A stretch of 64,000 bases of DNA from Eubacteriales bacterium (GCA_024655885.1 JANLFN010000014.1:17773-81772), one strand, 5' to 3'; counted from the first letter of the stretch, positions 26,214 through 35,021 are shown. The notes: a model not told the origin generated them from the sequence alone. Translations and numbers: made by a program.

Positions 26214-26347
26214 ATGCTGCGGTAATACTTTGGTTCGCTGTTGTTTGATAATGCGGTGTTTACAATTTGATTTATTGTAAACATTTCCAGATAGTGTGCC
26301 GATATTAGAATCAATAGAGTAACACATATTTACAAGGGAGATTGACG

Positions 26348-27418
26348 ATGAATGTAAAAGGAATGGCTCCACGTTATGCTTATACTGATAATAGTTATGG
26401 CATAAAATTAAATGATTATCTTAGTGTACAACAAGAGTTCAAACGGGAGAATAATGTCAAATTTACTCTACCTAAAAGAGATACATACTACAGTACTGAT
26501 AAGTTTATTCAAGTACCCCTAACATATAACAGTACTGATATGTTTAATGGTTTTTATCTTGCGCATAATAACGTTGTCAAACCTATTGAGCCCGTACATA
26601 AAACAAGCAGCATTGAAAGTAGCAATCAGGTCGATTTTCGTTCAGGCGAATGGATTAAACTTGGGGAATACAATGGTGTAACTATTGAACTTAAAGGGAA
26701 TAAGAATGGACAAGATTTAAATACAAATCTGGGAATTCCCGATGAGTTATCAGCTAAACCTGGGCAACCTGCAACTGAATTTGAAAGAAAAGTTTCAGAA
26801 ATGTGCAGCAGAATATCAGACTCTCAACATGAAGAAATTGCCAATATTACAGTGGCATTTGAAGAATTTTGCAAAGTGGCTGCTGATGGAAAGGATATTT
26901 CGACCATAGATGACCAACACCATAAAGACTTAATACTTGGACTGGAAAAAATGGGAGTGAACTTATCAAAGCCCTTTGCAATAAATGGTGAAGAATTCTA
27001 CCTGCGGAATGACACGGGTAAAATAGACTATTATAACATAAAGAAATATGTATTACGTGAAGACGGCCGTGTTGAGATACAGGATGCAAGTAACGATAAT
27101 CCTTCTGATGTTTGGAAGGAGTTGACTGGAAAATATGATGTTCAAAATGCGTCTTTTGATGATATTAAAGACATATCAACGCAATTGTATAATGCAGGAC
27201 AAATTACCGGTTTTGAATGTGCAATGCTGACCTTTGACCCAAGTGAATCCCCTCAATCCATTAAACCCAATCTTTATTTAACACAGGCAGATACTGATGG
27301 TAAGAGGGACTGGATTGCAGAGTATGAAGCAAGGTCAGCACGGGATTGGGGAAAGGGTAACTTGCAAAGTTATAAATATAACCAGAGAACTCTTGAAATA
27401 TTGAAGAAACTTCTATAA
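26348..27418 (+). CDS. unknown 356-residue cargo protein of the inserted element
   Basis: An intact soluble protein with no signal peptide or membrane segment, in AT-rich codons unlike the pilus genes outside the element. I do not recognise a family. Visible features: an N-terminal region of about 80 residues rich in Tyr, Asn and Thr (SVQQEFKRENNVKFTLPKRD), a helical middle (CSRISDSQHEEIANITVAFE, EFCKVAADGKDISTI) and a C-terminal mixed region. The ATG at 26348 follows AAGGGAG by 8 nt; a TTG two codons earlier lies too close. It is a single gene between the toxin remnant and a terminator. The short VAFEEF/DQHHKDLI region recalls small regulatory domains of Firmicutes surface or flagellar genes, too weak for a call. 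Confidence 0.5.
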   Translation: MNVKGMAPRYAYTDNSYGIKLNDYLSVQQEFKRENNVKFTLPKRDTYYSTDKFIQVPLTYNSTDMFNGFYLAHNNVVKPIEPVHKTSSIESSNQVDFRSGEWIKLGEYNGVTIELKGNKNGQDLNTNLGIPDELSAKPGQPATEFERKVSEMCSRISDSQHEEIANITVAFEEFCKVAADGKDISTIDDQHHKDLILGLEKMGVNLSKPFAINGEEFYLRNDTGKIDYYNIKKYVLREDGRVEIQDASNDNPSDVWKELTGKYDVQNASFDDIKDISTQLYNAGQITGFECAMLTFDPSESPQSIKPNLYLTQADTDGKRDWIAEYEARSARDWGKGNLQSYKYNQRTLEILKKLL

Positions 27419-27557
27419 AGAGTAATTCCTCAATTATGATAAGCTTTTATTACACATTCTTTATATGGCGAATTAGAGCTTGACTTTAGGAATACATTAA
27501 CGCTGTTTTTTGGAATAGAGATAATTCACTTTTAAGGATATTCACTTGAAATAATTA

Positions 27558-27593
27558 ACACGATTAAACTTCAATGTTTGGTCGTGTTTTTTA
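27558..27593 (+). terminator. intrinsic terminator near the right end of the element
   Basis: ACACGATTAAAC pairs with GTTTGGTCGTGT (two wobbles) around TTCAAT, followed by T. It shields the host pilus genes from element transcription. The surrounding 27419-27711 contains no other gene, only a 28-codon leader fused to the DUF6133 end. Confidence 0.8.
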
Positions 27594-27711
27594 TATGCAA
27601 AAAAACAAGGAAAGGACGGTAAAACCAATGATTTACACAAGTTCAAGAAATGAAAATATTCCCTTTTTGAGGGGAGGGAAGTTTAATCGTGGTCATCCGG
27701 AGTGCATAAAA

Positions 27712-27765
27712 GTGCTGCCGACTTTAAAACAGCGCATTCAAGAGATGTTCAATTATGCAGGATAA
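27712..27765 (+). pseudogene. DUF6133 pilin-like gene, 3' part
   Basis: Encodes VLPTLKQRIQEMFNYAG and the stop, the missing C terminus of the gene at 19556. The insertion fuses it to an ATG at 27628 with GAAAGGACGG upstream, so a 45-residue chimera could be made. That small translation unit may now drive coupled translation of the prepilin peptidase, which starts inside this fragment at 27755. Confidence 0.8.
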
Positions 27766-28198
27766 TATGCTGCTTTTGCTTAAAGGCGGCTTTTTTATCG
27801 TCCTACTGCTGGCAGCATCGGTCATTGACATTAAAAAGCGGATTATTCCCGATACCATTTGCCTGCTAATTGCCGCCACAGGGTTTATACTTTTTGAGCC
27901 TGTGAAGCTGCTGGGCTGTCTTTCAGCTCTGCCGTTTTTCCTCGCTGCTTTGTTTTGCGGGGGTATAGGTGGGGGCGATATCAAGCTGATGGCGGCATCG
28001 GGTGTTGTCCTCGGTTTCACAGGAAGCATAGCGGCAATGACCATCGGACTTACCGCTATGTTTCTATTTTATGCTTTTCATGCTATAGTCCAAAGGTTGT
28101 GCGGGCGGGAATGCCCAAAAGCATACCCTCTCGCACCCTTTTTATCCATTGGCTGTATCGCCATATATTTCATGAATACAGGAGGAATCACTCTATGA
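27755..28198 (+). CDS. Type IV prepilin peptidase (TadV/CpaA-like)
   Basis: A 147-residue membrane aspartic protease of the A24 family. It cuts the leader from pilin-like proteins. The two catalytic aspartates lie in SVIDIKKRIIPD and GGGDIKLM, the GxGD motif. It has about five membrane helices and the short form typical of Tad systems. It starts inside the DUF6133 end (overlap of 11 bp) and overlaps CpaB by 4 bp, so it heads the pilus operon. Likely substrates are the DUF6133, DUF4320 and TadE-like proteins. Confidence 0.88.
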   Translation: MQDNMLLLLKGGFFIVLLLAASVIDIKKRIIPDTICLLIAATGFILFEPVKLLGCLSALPFFLAALFCGGIGGGDIKLMAASGVVLGFTGSIAAMTIGLTAMFLFYAFHAIVQRLCGRECPKAYPLAPFLSIGCIAIYFMNTGGITL

Positions 28199-29025
28199 GT
28201 TTTCTAAAAAACAGAACCGTTCTTGGTGTAATCTGCATTGTGCTGTCCCTGATCATCTGCTTTGTGGTAACGCCGCTTTTTAACTCCAGCCTATCCCAGA
28301 AGGAAAGCATCATCCGTGTGACCAGGGACATCAAAAAAGGAGAACAGATCACCAGGGATACGGTGCAAGTTGTTGAAGTGGGCAGCTACAATCTGCCAAA
28401 GGATGTGGTGAAAAGCACCGAGCACGTCTTAGGCAAATATACAACCACTGATTTGCTTTCCGGCGATTATATTTTAAAAGGCAAGCTCACAGATGAGCCT
28501 GTCGCAGGGAATGAATACCTGTATAGCTTGAACGGTGAGAAACAGGCAATTTCGGTCACCATAAAAAGCTTTTCCAATGGTTTGTCAGGCAAGCTGATGT
28601 CCGGCGACATTGTGTCTGTGATCGCTCCCGACTACAGGAAGCAGGGAACAACCGTCATCCCGGCGGAGCTTCAGTACGTGGAGGTGATCGCAGTCACTGC
28701 CAATACCGGATATGATACGGATGACGGAAAGCAGGCAGCAGACCCCATGAAAAACGATAAGGAGAAAGCCCTGCCCTCTACCGTAACCCTTCTCGCAACC
28801 CCGGAACAGTCAAAAATCCTGGCCGAGCTTGATGCGGAAGGAAAGCTTCACCTGTCGCTGGTTTACAGGGGGACCAAGGAGAATGCGGCAAAGTTCATAC
28901 AATGTCAGGATGAGGTTCTTCGTAAACTTTATCCAAATGTGGGAGAAAAAAATGAGGCAGTGAATATGGAGGGCGCTGCCCAAGGAAAGTATGACATGCC
29001 GGAAAAGGAGATTTCAAAGCCATGA
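28195..29025 (+). CDS. CpaB/RcpC-like pilus assembly protein (SAF domain)
   Basis: A 276-residue protein with one N-terminal membrane helix (residues 9-27). An SAF domain starts at IIRVTRDIKKGEQITRDTVQ, and an extracytoplasmic C-terminal part follows. CpaB proteins stabilise the Tad pilus outside the membrane. The ATG at 28195 overlaps the peptidase stop and has CAGGAGGAA upstream; the longer frame from 27955 is a shadow. It overlaps the TadZ-like gene by 4 bp. Confidence 0.82.
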   Translation: MSFLKNRTVLGVICIVLSLIICFVVTPLFNSSLSQKESIIRVTRDIKKGEQITRDTVQVVEVGSYNLPKDVVKSTEHVLGKYTTTDLLSGDYILKGKLTDEPVAGNEYLYSLNGEKQAISVTIKSFSNGLSGKLMSGDIVSVIAPDYRKQGTTVIPAELQYVEVIAVTANTGYDTDDGKQAADPMKNDKEKALPSTVTLLATPEQSKILAELDAEGKLHLSLVYRGTKENAAKFIQCQDEVLRKLYPNVGEKNEAVNMEGAAQGKYDMPEKEISKP

Positions 29026-29837
29026 TCAATTTCAAAATTGACAGCATTTTCTCCCGCAAAACCGGACATGAGCAGCAGTCTGTTGAACCGGAACCCGACA
29101 ATCAGGTGCTGGCTGTCTGGGGAAGCCCTTCTTCCGGGAAAACCGTTGTGAGCGTCAAGCTGGCCAGGCATCTTGCCAGCAAACGAAAGAATGTGGCACT
29201 CGTGCTGTGCGATATGACTGCTCCCCCTCTGCCTTGCATCTGCCCGCCCTCCGACCTTGAATGCAAGAAATCCCTGGGCAGCATTCTAGCGGCAACCCAT
29301 ATCACGGACAATCTCATCAGGCAAAACTGCATGCTTCATAGAAAACAGAGCTATATCACCATCATCGGCATGCTGAAAGGGGAAAATGTGTTCACCTATC
29401 CGCCCTATACCGCGCAGCAGGCATCGGAGCTGATTGAGCATCTTCGCAACATCGCGCCCTATGTCATCATCGACTGCGGTAGCATCATCGCCTCCGATAT
29501 CCTGTCGGCGGTTGCCCTGATGGAATCCGATGCGGTTCTGCGGCTTGTCAACTGCGATTTGAAGTCCATCTCGTATATGTCATCGCAGCTTCCGCTGCTG
29601 ATGGACCGGAAATGGGATACCGACAAGCAGTACAAGGTTGCCTCCAACGTGAAGCAGTACGAGGCGATGGAGCACATGGAGCAGGTACTGAACGGCGTGG
29701 CCTTTAAAATTCCCCACTCGCAGGAAGTGGAGCAGCAGTACCTGGAAGGAGATTTGTTCAGGGATTTGGTTTTGAAGGACAGCCGGGGATTCCGAAAGGA
29801 GATTAAGAAAATCAGCAGGGAGGTGTTTGGCATATGA
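29022..29837 (+). CDS. TadZ/CpaE-like ParA-type ATPase
   Basis: A 271-residue P-loop protein. Walker A is WGSPSSGKT (about residues 33-41), and the ParA-like strands are VALVLCDMTAPP and YVIIDCGSIIASDILSAVAL. TadZ proteins place the Tad machine in the cell. The canonical Asp of the Walker B region is followed by Cys (IIDCGS), as in many TadZ relatives. ATGA overlaps on both sides show tight coupling with CpaB and CpaF. Confidence 0.78.
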   Translation: MINFKIDSIFSRKTGHEQQSVEPEPDNQVLAVWGSPSSGKTVVSVKLARHLASKRKNVALVLCDMTAPPLPCICPPSDLECKKSLGSILAATHITDNLIRQNCMLHRKQSYITIIGMLKGENVFTYPPYTAQQASELIEHLRNIAPYVIIDCGSIIASDILSAVALMESDAVLRLVNCDLKSISYMSSQLPLLMDRKWDTDKQYKVASNVKQYEAMEHMEQVLNGVAFKIPHSQEVEQQYLEGDLFRDLVLKDSRGFRKEIKKISREVFGI

Positions 29838-31198
29838 GCATTCATGCAGCAGCAAACCACAATCTGTTTTTCAGCCCGGACAATGCAGATAAGGACTTCG
29901 GTGCTGTACTCCGTGATGTGCAGGAGTATATATCCAGCAAGTATTCCACCCTCATTCTGGAGGGAGGCAAGGACGAGGTCAAGGAGCAGGTCAAGCGGTA
30001 TATCCGCAAATATCTGATGGATTACCGCATTGCCGTTAAGGATATGGCAACAGAGCAGCTGGTGGATGCGCTGTACACCGAGATGGCGGAGTTTTCGTTC
30101 CTCACCAAATACATCTTAGGCACGGGTATTGAAGAAATCGATGTGAACGCCTGGAACGACATTGAGGTGCAATATTCCAACGGACAGACCGTCAAGCTGG
30201 ACGAACACTTCGACTCTCCCGAACACGCCATCAATGTAGTGCGCCGTATGCTTCATGTATCCGGCATGGTGCTGGACAATGCAAGCCCCGCCATACTTGG
30301 GCACCTGTCCAAGAACATCCGCATCGCCGTGTTGAAAACGCCCCTTGTGGACGAGGATGTAGGCGTGGCGGCCTCCATCCGAATTGTCAATCCGCAGCGG
30401 ATGGAGAAAGCAGACTTTGTTAAAGGCGGCACCGCTACTGAAGAAATACTGGACTTCCTGTCTGAATGCCTGTGCTACGGCATATCGGTGTGTGTGGCAG
30501 GTGCCACAAGCTCCGGGAAAACCACATTGGCTGGATGGCTGCTGACCACCATCCCCGACAATAAAAGAATCTTTACCATCGAAAACGGAAGCCGTGAGCT
30601 TGCCCTCGTGAGAAAAAAGGACGGAAAAATCGTCAACAGCGTCATCCATACCCTCACCCGCTTTAGTGAAAATGAGAAGCAGAATATTGATCAGGACATG
30701 CTGCTGGATATGGCCTTGCGGTTTAATCCTGAGATCATATGCGTGGGGGAGATGCGCTCCTCGGAAGCCTATACAGCGCAGGAGGCTGCCAGGACCGGAC
30801 ACACCGTGCTGACCACCATCCACTCCAACTCCTGTGAAGCCACATGGCGCAGGATGGTCACCCTCTGCAAGCGAAAATATGACATTGCGGATGAAACCCT
30901 GATGTCCCTTGTCACTGAAGCATTTCCCATCGTGGTATTCACCAAGCAGCTTGAAAACAAGGAACGAAAGATTATGGAAGTGATGGAGTGCGAAATCCTT
31001 CCCGACGGGCAGAGAAACTTCCGAAGCCTGTTCCGCTTCAATATTATCGAAAATCGCATGGAAGGCGATAGGTTCATCATTCACGGCAGGCATCAGAGGG
31101 AAAATACCATATCCCAAAGCCTGCAAAAACGGTTCCTCGAAAACGGGATGCCACAGGAAGTCCTTTATAAAATCTTGAAGGGGGGATGCGATAGATGA
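29834..31198 (+). CDS. Pilus assembly/secretion ATPase TadA (CpaF)
   Basis: A 454-residue VirB11-like hexameric ATPase that powers Tad pilus assembly. Walker A is GATSSGKT at 223-230; Walker B and the following boxes are EIICVGEMRSSEAY and RTGHTVLTTIHSNSCEATWR. The N-terminal domain (residues 30-200) is typical of CpaF. Length and motifs are intact. The same ATPase could serve the conjugation channel, since no separate VirB11 is visible in the window. Confidence 0.92.
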   Translation: MSIHAAANHNLFFSPDNADKDFGAVLRDVQEYISSKYSTLILEGGKDEVKEQVKRYIRKYLMDYRIAVKDMATEQLVDALYTEMAEFSFLTKYILGTGIEEIDVNAWNDIEVQYSNGQTVKLDEHFDSPEHAINVVRRMLHVSGMVLDNASPAILGHLSKNIRIAVLKTPLVDEDVGVAASIRIVNPQRMEKADFVKGGTATEEILDFLSECLCYGISVCVAGATSSGKTTLAGWLLTTIPDNKRIFTIENGSRELALVRKKDGKIVNSVIHTLTRFSENEKQNIDQDMLLDMALRFNPEIICVGEMRSSEAYTAQEAARTGHTVLTTIHSNSCEATWRRMVTLCKRKYDIADETLMSLVTEAFPIVVFTKQLENKERKIMEVMECEILPDGQRNFRSLFRFNIIENRMEGDRFIIHGRHQRENTISQSLQKRFLENGMPQEVLYKILKGGCDR

Positions 31199-32124
31199 TC
31201 ATGCTCCAACTCATCGCCTGCATCGGCATTATTGTCGGTGCTTTTATTCTTCTTGGGCTGTCGCCTGTAGAATTTACCGATAATCTGTTTGGTTTCCTGA
31301 CCAGAAGACCAAAAAGCATCAAAAATGAGATCAGTGAAGCAACACACAGGAAAAAGCCTTCCTTTTTCAGAAGAGAAATCATGGAAGCACAGGACATCCT
31401 CAAGCTGACCGGCAGGAGCAGCTGCTTTTCTTTGATTTGCGCCTGCTCCCTTGGATTGTTCGCCCTGGGTGCCTCCATTGCCATATTGATGAGGAATGTA
31501 TTCCTTGTACCTGCGCTTGCGGTGGGCTTTATGTTTTTGCCTTTCTGGTATGTGAAGCTGACGGCGAACCACTACAAGAAGGATATCTCCGCAGAGCTTG
31601 AGACGGCACTGTCCATCATTACCACGGCATACCTCAGAAATGAAGATATCCTGACCGCCGTGGAGGAAAACCTGTATTATTTGAACCCGCCTGTCCGGAA
31701 TGTATTTGCAAGCTTTCTCACCCAGGCAAATCTGTTAAACCCTGATATGGATGCAGCGCTGAGCGCGATGAAAAAAAGGATTGACAATGAGGTCTTCAGG
31801 GAATGGTGTGATGCCATAAGCGCCTGCCAGCATGACAGGGGACTGAAAACCACACTCATTCCCATTGTGAGCAAGCTATCCGATATGAGAATTGTCAATG
31901 CAGAACTAGAATATCTCATTTTTGAACCGAGAAAGGAATTCATCATCATGGTAATCCTGGTTATCGGAAACATTCCTCTTATGCATGCTCTCAATCACTC
32001 CTGGTACGATACACTGATGCATACGGCAGTGGGGCAGGTCATTCTTGCGTTCACGACGGCTTTGATTTTTGTTTCAACAGCTTTTGTGATCAAGCTGACC
32101 AAGCCTATAGAGTACAGGAGGTGA
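31195..32124 (+). CDS. TadB-like pilus platform protein
   Basis: A 309-residue inner-membrane protein: N-terminal helix (about 4-21), a pair of helices (about 77-120), a cytoplasmic helical domain of the type II secretion F family (SAELETALSIITTAYLRNED, CDAISACQHDRGLKTTLIPI) and two C-terminal helices. It overlaps CpaF by 4 bp and is followed by TadC. TadB and TadC form the platform that the ATPase works on. Confidence 0.82.
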   Translation: MIMLQLIACIGIIVGAFILLGLSPVEFTDNLFGFLTRRPKSIKNEISEATHRKKPSFFRREIMEAQDILKLTGRSSCFSLICACSLGLFALGASIAILMRNVFLVPALAVGFMFLPFWYVKLTANHYKKDISAELETALSIITTAYLRNEDILTAVEENLYYLNPPVRNVFASFLTQANLLNPDMDAALSAMKKRIDNEVFREWCDAISACQHDRGLKTTLIPIVSKLSDMRIVNAELEYLIFEPRKEFIIMVILVIGNIPLMHALNHSWYDTLMHTAVGQVILAFTTALIFVSTAFVIKLTKPIEYRR

Positions 32125-32130
32125 AACAGA

Positions 32131-33003
32131 TTGATATTTTTATTGTTTTTATTTGCAGTCCTCCTATCACTGGGTTTCTTTTTTGTCCTTGCGGATGTGC
32201 TCAAGCTGCCAACCGTCAAAACGGCGAAGGCTGTGATGAATGCGGGACGGAAGGACAAAAAGCTTTCCAGGACAGCGGATGCGCTGCTTTTGGATATGGC
32301 AATCCGGCTTTCAAAATTCATTTATATGGACGAGTACAAGAAAAGCCGCCTGAAAAACATCCTGAAAGCAGCAGGTATCCAGATGACTCCCGAAACATAT
32401 GCGGCTTATGCTTACGTCAAGGCAGTGGCGATACTCCTTGGAGTGATACCCTGCCTTTTGATTTTGCCGCTGCTGACCCCGGTAGTTGTGTTTCTTGCAG
32501 TCACAGTCTATTTCAAGGAAATCCGGAGAGCCGATGAGTGTTTAGAAGCCAAGAGAGATATGATCGAAAGCGAACTGCCGAGGTTTGTGGCCACCATTGA
32601 GCAGGAGCTCAAGAGCAGCCGCGATGTGCTGTCCATCTTGGAGAACTTCAAGAAGAATGCCGGTCCGGCTCTTGCAGGAGAACTGGACATCGTCTGTGCG
32701 GATATGCGTTCATCCAGTTATGAAGCGGCACTGACAAGGTTTGAGGCAAGGCTTAATTCCCCTCAGCTTTCGGATGTGGTCCGGGGCTTGATTGGCGTGC
32801 TTCGCGGCGATGATGGAGCAGTCTATTTCCAGATGATTGCCCACGACTTCAAGCTGCTGGAGCTGCAGCGCCTCAAAAAGCAGGCTCAGAAGATACCGCC
32901 CAAAATCCGCATCTTTTCCTTCCTCATGCTCATGTGCTTCCTGCTGACCTATCTTGTCATCATGGCATTGGAGATAATCAAGTCACTCGGCGGGATGTTT
33001 TAG
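32131..33003 (+). CDS. TadC-like pilus platform protein
   Basis: A 290-residue inner-membrane protein with an N-terminal helix, a helix pair at about 88-130, an F-type domain (ESELPRFVATIEQELKSSRD) and a C-terminal helix ending KSLGGMF. The start is TTG at 32131, with ACAGGAGGTGA upstream. It is the partner of TadB. Confidence 0.82.
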   Translation: MIFLLFLFAVLLSLGFFFVLADVLKLPTVKTAKAVMNAGRKDKKLSRTADALLLDMAIRLSKFIYMDEYKKSRLKNILKAAGIQMTPETYAAYAYVKAVAILLGVIPCLLILPLLTPVVVFLAVTVYFKEIRRADECLEAKRDMIESELPRFVATIEQELKSSRDVLSILENFKKNAGPALAGELDIVCADMRSSSYEAALTRFEARLNSPQLSDVVRGLIGVLRGDDGAVYFQMIAHDFKLLELQRLKKQAQKIPPKIRIFSFLMLMCFLLTYLVIMALEIIKSLGGMF

Positions 33004-33019
33004 GAAAGGAGGCATCACT

Positions 33020-33388
33020 GTGGAAACGATACTGGAAAGATTCTATATGAAAATTGATGCTGACTATGAGGTATATTTTGATGGCGTCAAAAAGATGACC
33101 AGTTCCGAATTTATCAGTAATTTGAAAGAGATTGCAGCGATGCAGGAGATCTATGAAACACTGAAAACCAATACGCCTCTCAACACGGACCATCTCCAAT
33201 ACCTGCTGAGGTTTAAAAATCCGCTCTATGTTATTCATGGCTGCTGGATGAGTGAAAAGCAGGATATTTCGGAAGCATTGAATCATACGCTGTGGAATAT
33301 CTGGGATAAGAGAGATGCCGAGCAGGACTACCCGCTTGAAGAAAACATCGACGAGCTTGGGATGCAAAGGGGAGTGGAAATGTGCTGA
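33020..33388 (+). CDS. small DUF3848-like protein
   Basis: A 122-residue soluble protein starting at GTG, with AGGAAAGGAGG upstream. EIAAMQEIYETLKTNTPLN, then LLRFKNPLYVIHGCWMSEKQ, resemble DUF3848 proteins of Clostridial elements, whose role is unknown. It lies inside the pilus operon and overlaps the DUF4320 gene by 7 bp, so it is made with the pilin-like proteins. It ends GMQRGVEMC, only a weak echo of the shared Met tail. Confidence 0.5.
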   Translation: METILERFYMKIDADYEVYFDGVKKMTSSEFISNLKEIAAMQEIYETLKTNTPLNTDHLQYLLRFKNPLYVIHGCWMSEKQDISEALNHTLWNIWDKRDAEQDYPLEENIDELGMQRGVEMC

Positions 33389-33777
33389 AAATACTAAAAT
33401 CCAAACACGGCGAGGGCTACATTGATGTGGCGGTGCTGGTGCTCTGCGCCATGTTGGTCATTGCTCTTGCCGTCAAGATTTTCCCCGTGTACATTGCCAA
33501 AAACCAGCTGGATGCCTTTGCAAATGAACTGTGCAGGGAGGCGGAAATTGCCGGACGTGTCGGCAGTGAAACCGATGCAAGGGCGCAGGTGCTCAAGGAA
33601 AAGACAGGGCTTGATCCCGCCATTTCATGGTCAAAGACAGGAAGGATTCAGCTCAATGAAGAATTCACAGTGACGTTATCCTTGCAGGCCAACATCGGAT
33701 TATTTGGAGGTTTTGGCTCCTTTCCCGTCACTTTGACGGCAAGGGCAACCGGAAAGGGAGAAGTGTATTGGAAATGA
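33382..33777 (+). CDS. DUF4320 pilin-like protein
   Basis: A 131-residue protein. A short basic leader (MLKILKSKHGEG) is followed by YIDVAVLVLCAMLVIALAVK, a pilin-type hydrophobic helix, and then a soluble domain. HGEGYIDVA matches HGEGFVDTA of the split DUF6133 protein, so both may be cut by the same prepilin peptidase. The start is GTG, with AAAGGGGAGTG upstream. It overlaps the next gene by 10 bp. Confidence 0.78.
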   Translation: MLKILKSKHGEGYIDVAVLVLCAMLVIALAVKIFPVYIAKNQLDAFANELCREAEIAGRVGSETDARAQVLKEKTGLDPAISWSKTGRIQLNEEFTVTLSLQANIGLFGGFGSFPVTLTARATGKGEVYWK

Positions 33778-34319
33778 ATAGAATAAAGTGTATAATAAAG
33801 GAAAAGAAAGGCTCCTCGTTTCCACTGGCGGTTGCTGTTGCCCTTGCATTAGTATTCATTATGTGCGGGATATATGAATACATGCGGCTGATGATTATTG
33901 CTTCCAGTGTCCGGGATGCTGTCCAGTCTGCAATCATTGCAACCGTCAACGACAACTACGATGAAGTGTATAGCGGCGTCCGGGAGGGATACTCGGGAGG
34001 CTATGCATTGTCCGGCGCTGTATGGGAGGACAGACTGGATTATGGCGATATTTATAGCCGCCTGGACCGTGTGCTTGGTCTTCGCGAAAGCGGCGGGGTT
34101 CATATCAAATACGCTGGAGAAAAGGTGGAATTCAAGCTTTCCAACCTCTCGGTGAACATTGTCAATGCAACCTTTGCGCCTTCCGATCCGCACGGAATGC
34201 AGAAATTCCTTGCAGATGCAGCCATTCTGCTGGAGGTTCCGGTGGCCTTTGGCGGAAAAACACTGCTGCCCATGCGGATAAATCTAAAGGTTAAGGCAGG
34301 GTATATCCCGAAATTCTAA
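33768..34319 (+). CDS. TadE-like pseudopilin
   Basis: A 183-residue protein with a basic leader and KKGSSFPLAVAVALALVFIM, a TadE-type N-terminal helix, then a soluble domain of about 140 residues. The start is TTG at 33768, because GGGAG sits 7 nt upstream; the ATG at 33774 is farther away. It probably works as a minor pilin with the DUF4320 protein. Confidence 0.65.
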   Translation: MEMNRIKCIIKEKKGSSFPLAVAVALALVFIMCGIYEYMRLMIIASSVRDAVQSAIIATVNDNYDEVYSGVREGYSGGYALSGAVWEDRLDYGDIYSRLDRVLGLRESGGVHIKYAGEKVEFKLSNLSVNIVNATFAPSDPHGMQKFLADAAILLEVPVAFGGKTLLPMRINLKVKAGYIPKF

Positions 34320-34410
34320 GTTTCGCATCCTTCCGCTGGACTTTTGAGAACTCTTCTGGTAGGGTGTGAATTGAAAGAGCTAAATCAGAACAAAAAGGAG
34401 GCCAAATCCT

Positions 34411-34962
34411 ATGAAAAATATGAGCGACAAGACCAAAAGACTGCTTGCAATCGGATGTCTTTCCATCGTTTGCGTGGTTCTTGCAGCTGCTATATATTCC
34501 AGATTCCAAGCAAAACCTGTCAAGGATGATGCAACAATGTCATCCAGTACGGTGGCGAATGAGATTGCTCCAAGTCCTGATTCAGCCGCGACTAATGAAA
34601 ATGCAGAGAAGAAAGATGAGGTTGTGGTCAAGCCGATAGAGACAGGCACAGCGAAGGAAGGCTCATCATCGCAGAACCCGAATGGGACTGTGCAGACCAA
34701 TGTGCCGGAGCCTGTGAAGCCGACACCACCTGAAAAGCCAAAGCCGCAGGGTGATACTACCAATCCCGCAAAACCTCCCGAATACAAGCCGGAGGATACT
34801 ACCGTGAGCAAACCGTCAGAACCTAAGGCTGGTGAAAAGAATGAAAAAGGACAGATATGGTTCCCAGGATTCGGCTGGGTAGATGATAAGGGAGGAGGTT
34901 CACAAGGTGAGAAAGTAGGTTCAGATGGTGACATTAATAAGCAGGTCGGGTCAATGGATTAG
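34411..34962 (+). CDS. DUF6550 family protein
   Basis: A 183-residue protein with an N-terminal membrane helix (about 11-30), a long Pro/Lys/Glu-rich linker and the C-terminal motif GQIWFPGFGWVDDKGGG that marks DUF6550. The linker would span the cell wall. AAAAAGGAGGCC precedes the ATG. It is a standard member of this ICE type, placed between pilus genes and the large exported protein. Its function is unknown. Confidence 0.75.
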   Translation: MKNMSDKTKRLLAIGCLSIVCVVLAAAIYSRFQAKPVKDDATMSSSTVANEIAPSPDSAATNENAEKKDEVVVKPIETGTAKEGSSSQNPNGTVQTNVPEPVKPTPPEKPKPQGDTTNPAKPPEYKPEDTTVSKPSEPKAGEKNEKGQIWFPGFGWVDDKGGGSQGEKVGSDGDINKQVGSMD

Positions 34963-34992
34963 CCATCAACCAATAAAAGAATCATCTCAGGA

Positions 34993-35021
34993 AGCACGGC
35001 AGAAATGCTGTGTTTTTTGCT
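34993..35021 (+). terminator. terminator-like hairpin before the exported-protein gene
   Basis: AGCACGGC pairs with GCTGTGTT (wobbles) and a T run follows. It may lower transcription into the next gene. Confidence 0.5.

Larger units (their letters stand above)
19733..27718 (+). mobile_element. tyrosine-recombinase transposon inserted in a DUF6133 gene
   Basis: The left junction is GTGATGC (19733-19739) and the right junction GTGCTGC (27712-27718). Outside these the two halves of one DUF6133 gene join in frame. Inside are a complete DUF6133 gene, three tyrosine recombinases, a DUF6262 protein, a toxin-antitoxin remnant and an unknown cargo gene. The near-identical 7-bp ends without longer target duplication fit integration by tyrosine recombinases through a short core, as known for Tn554. 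The recombinase-plus-DUF6262 set also resembles the TnpA-TnpB-TnpC set of Tn554. Its exact ends are inferred from the interrupted gene. Confidence 0.8.

Noticed and set aside
30116..31126. 336-codon minus-strand frame opposite the TadA gene
   Set aside because: The + strand encodes a full CpaF/TadA ATPase with all motifs; the minus frame has no family features.
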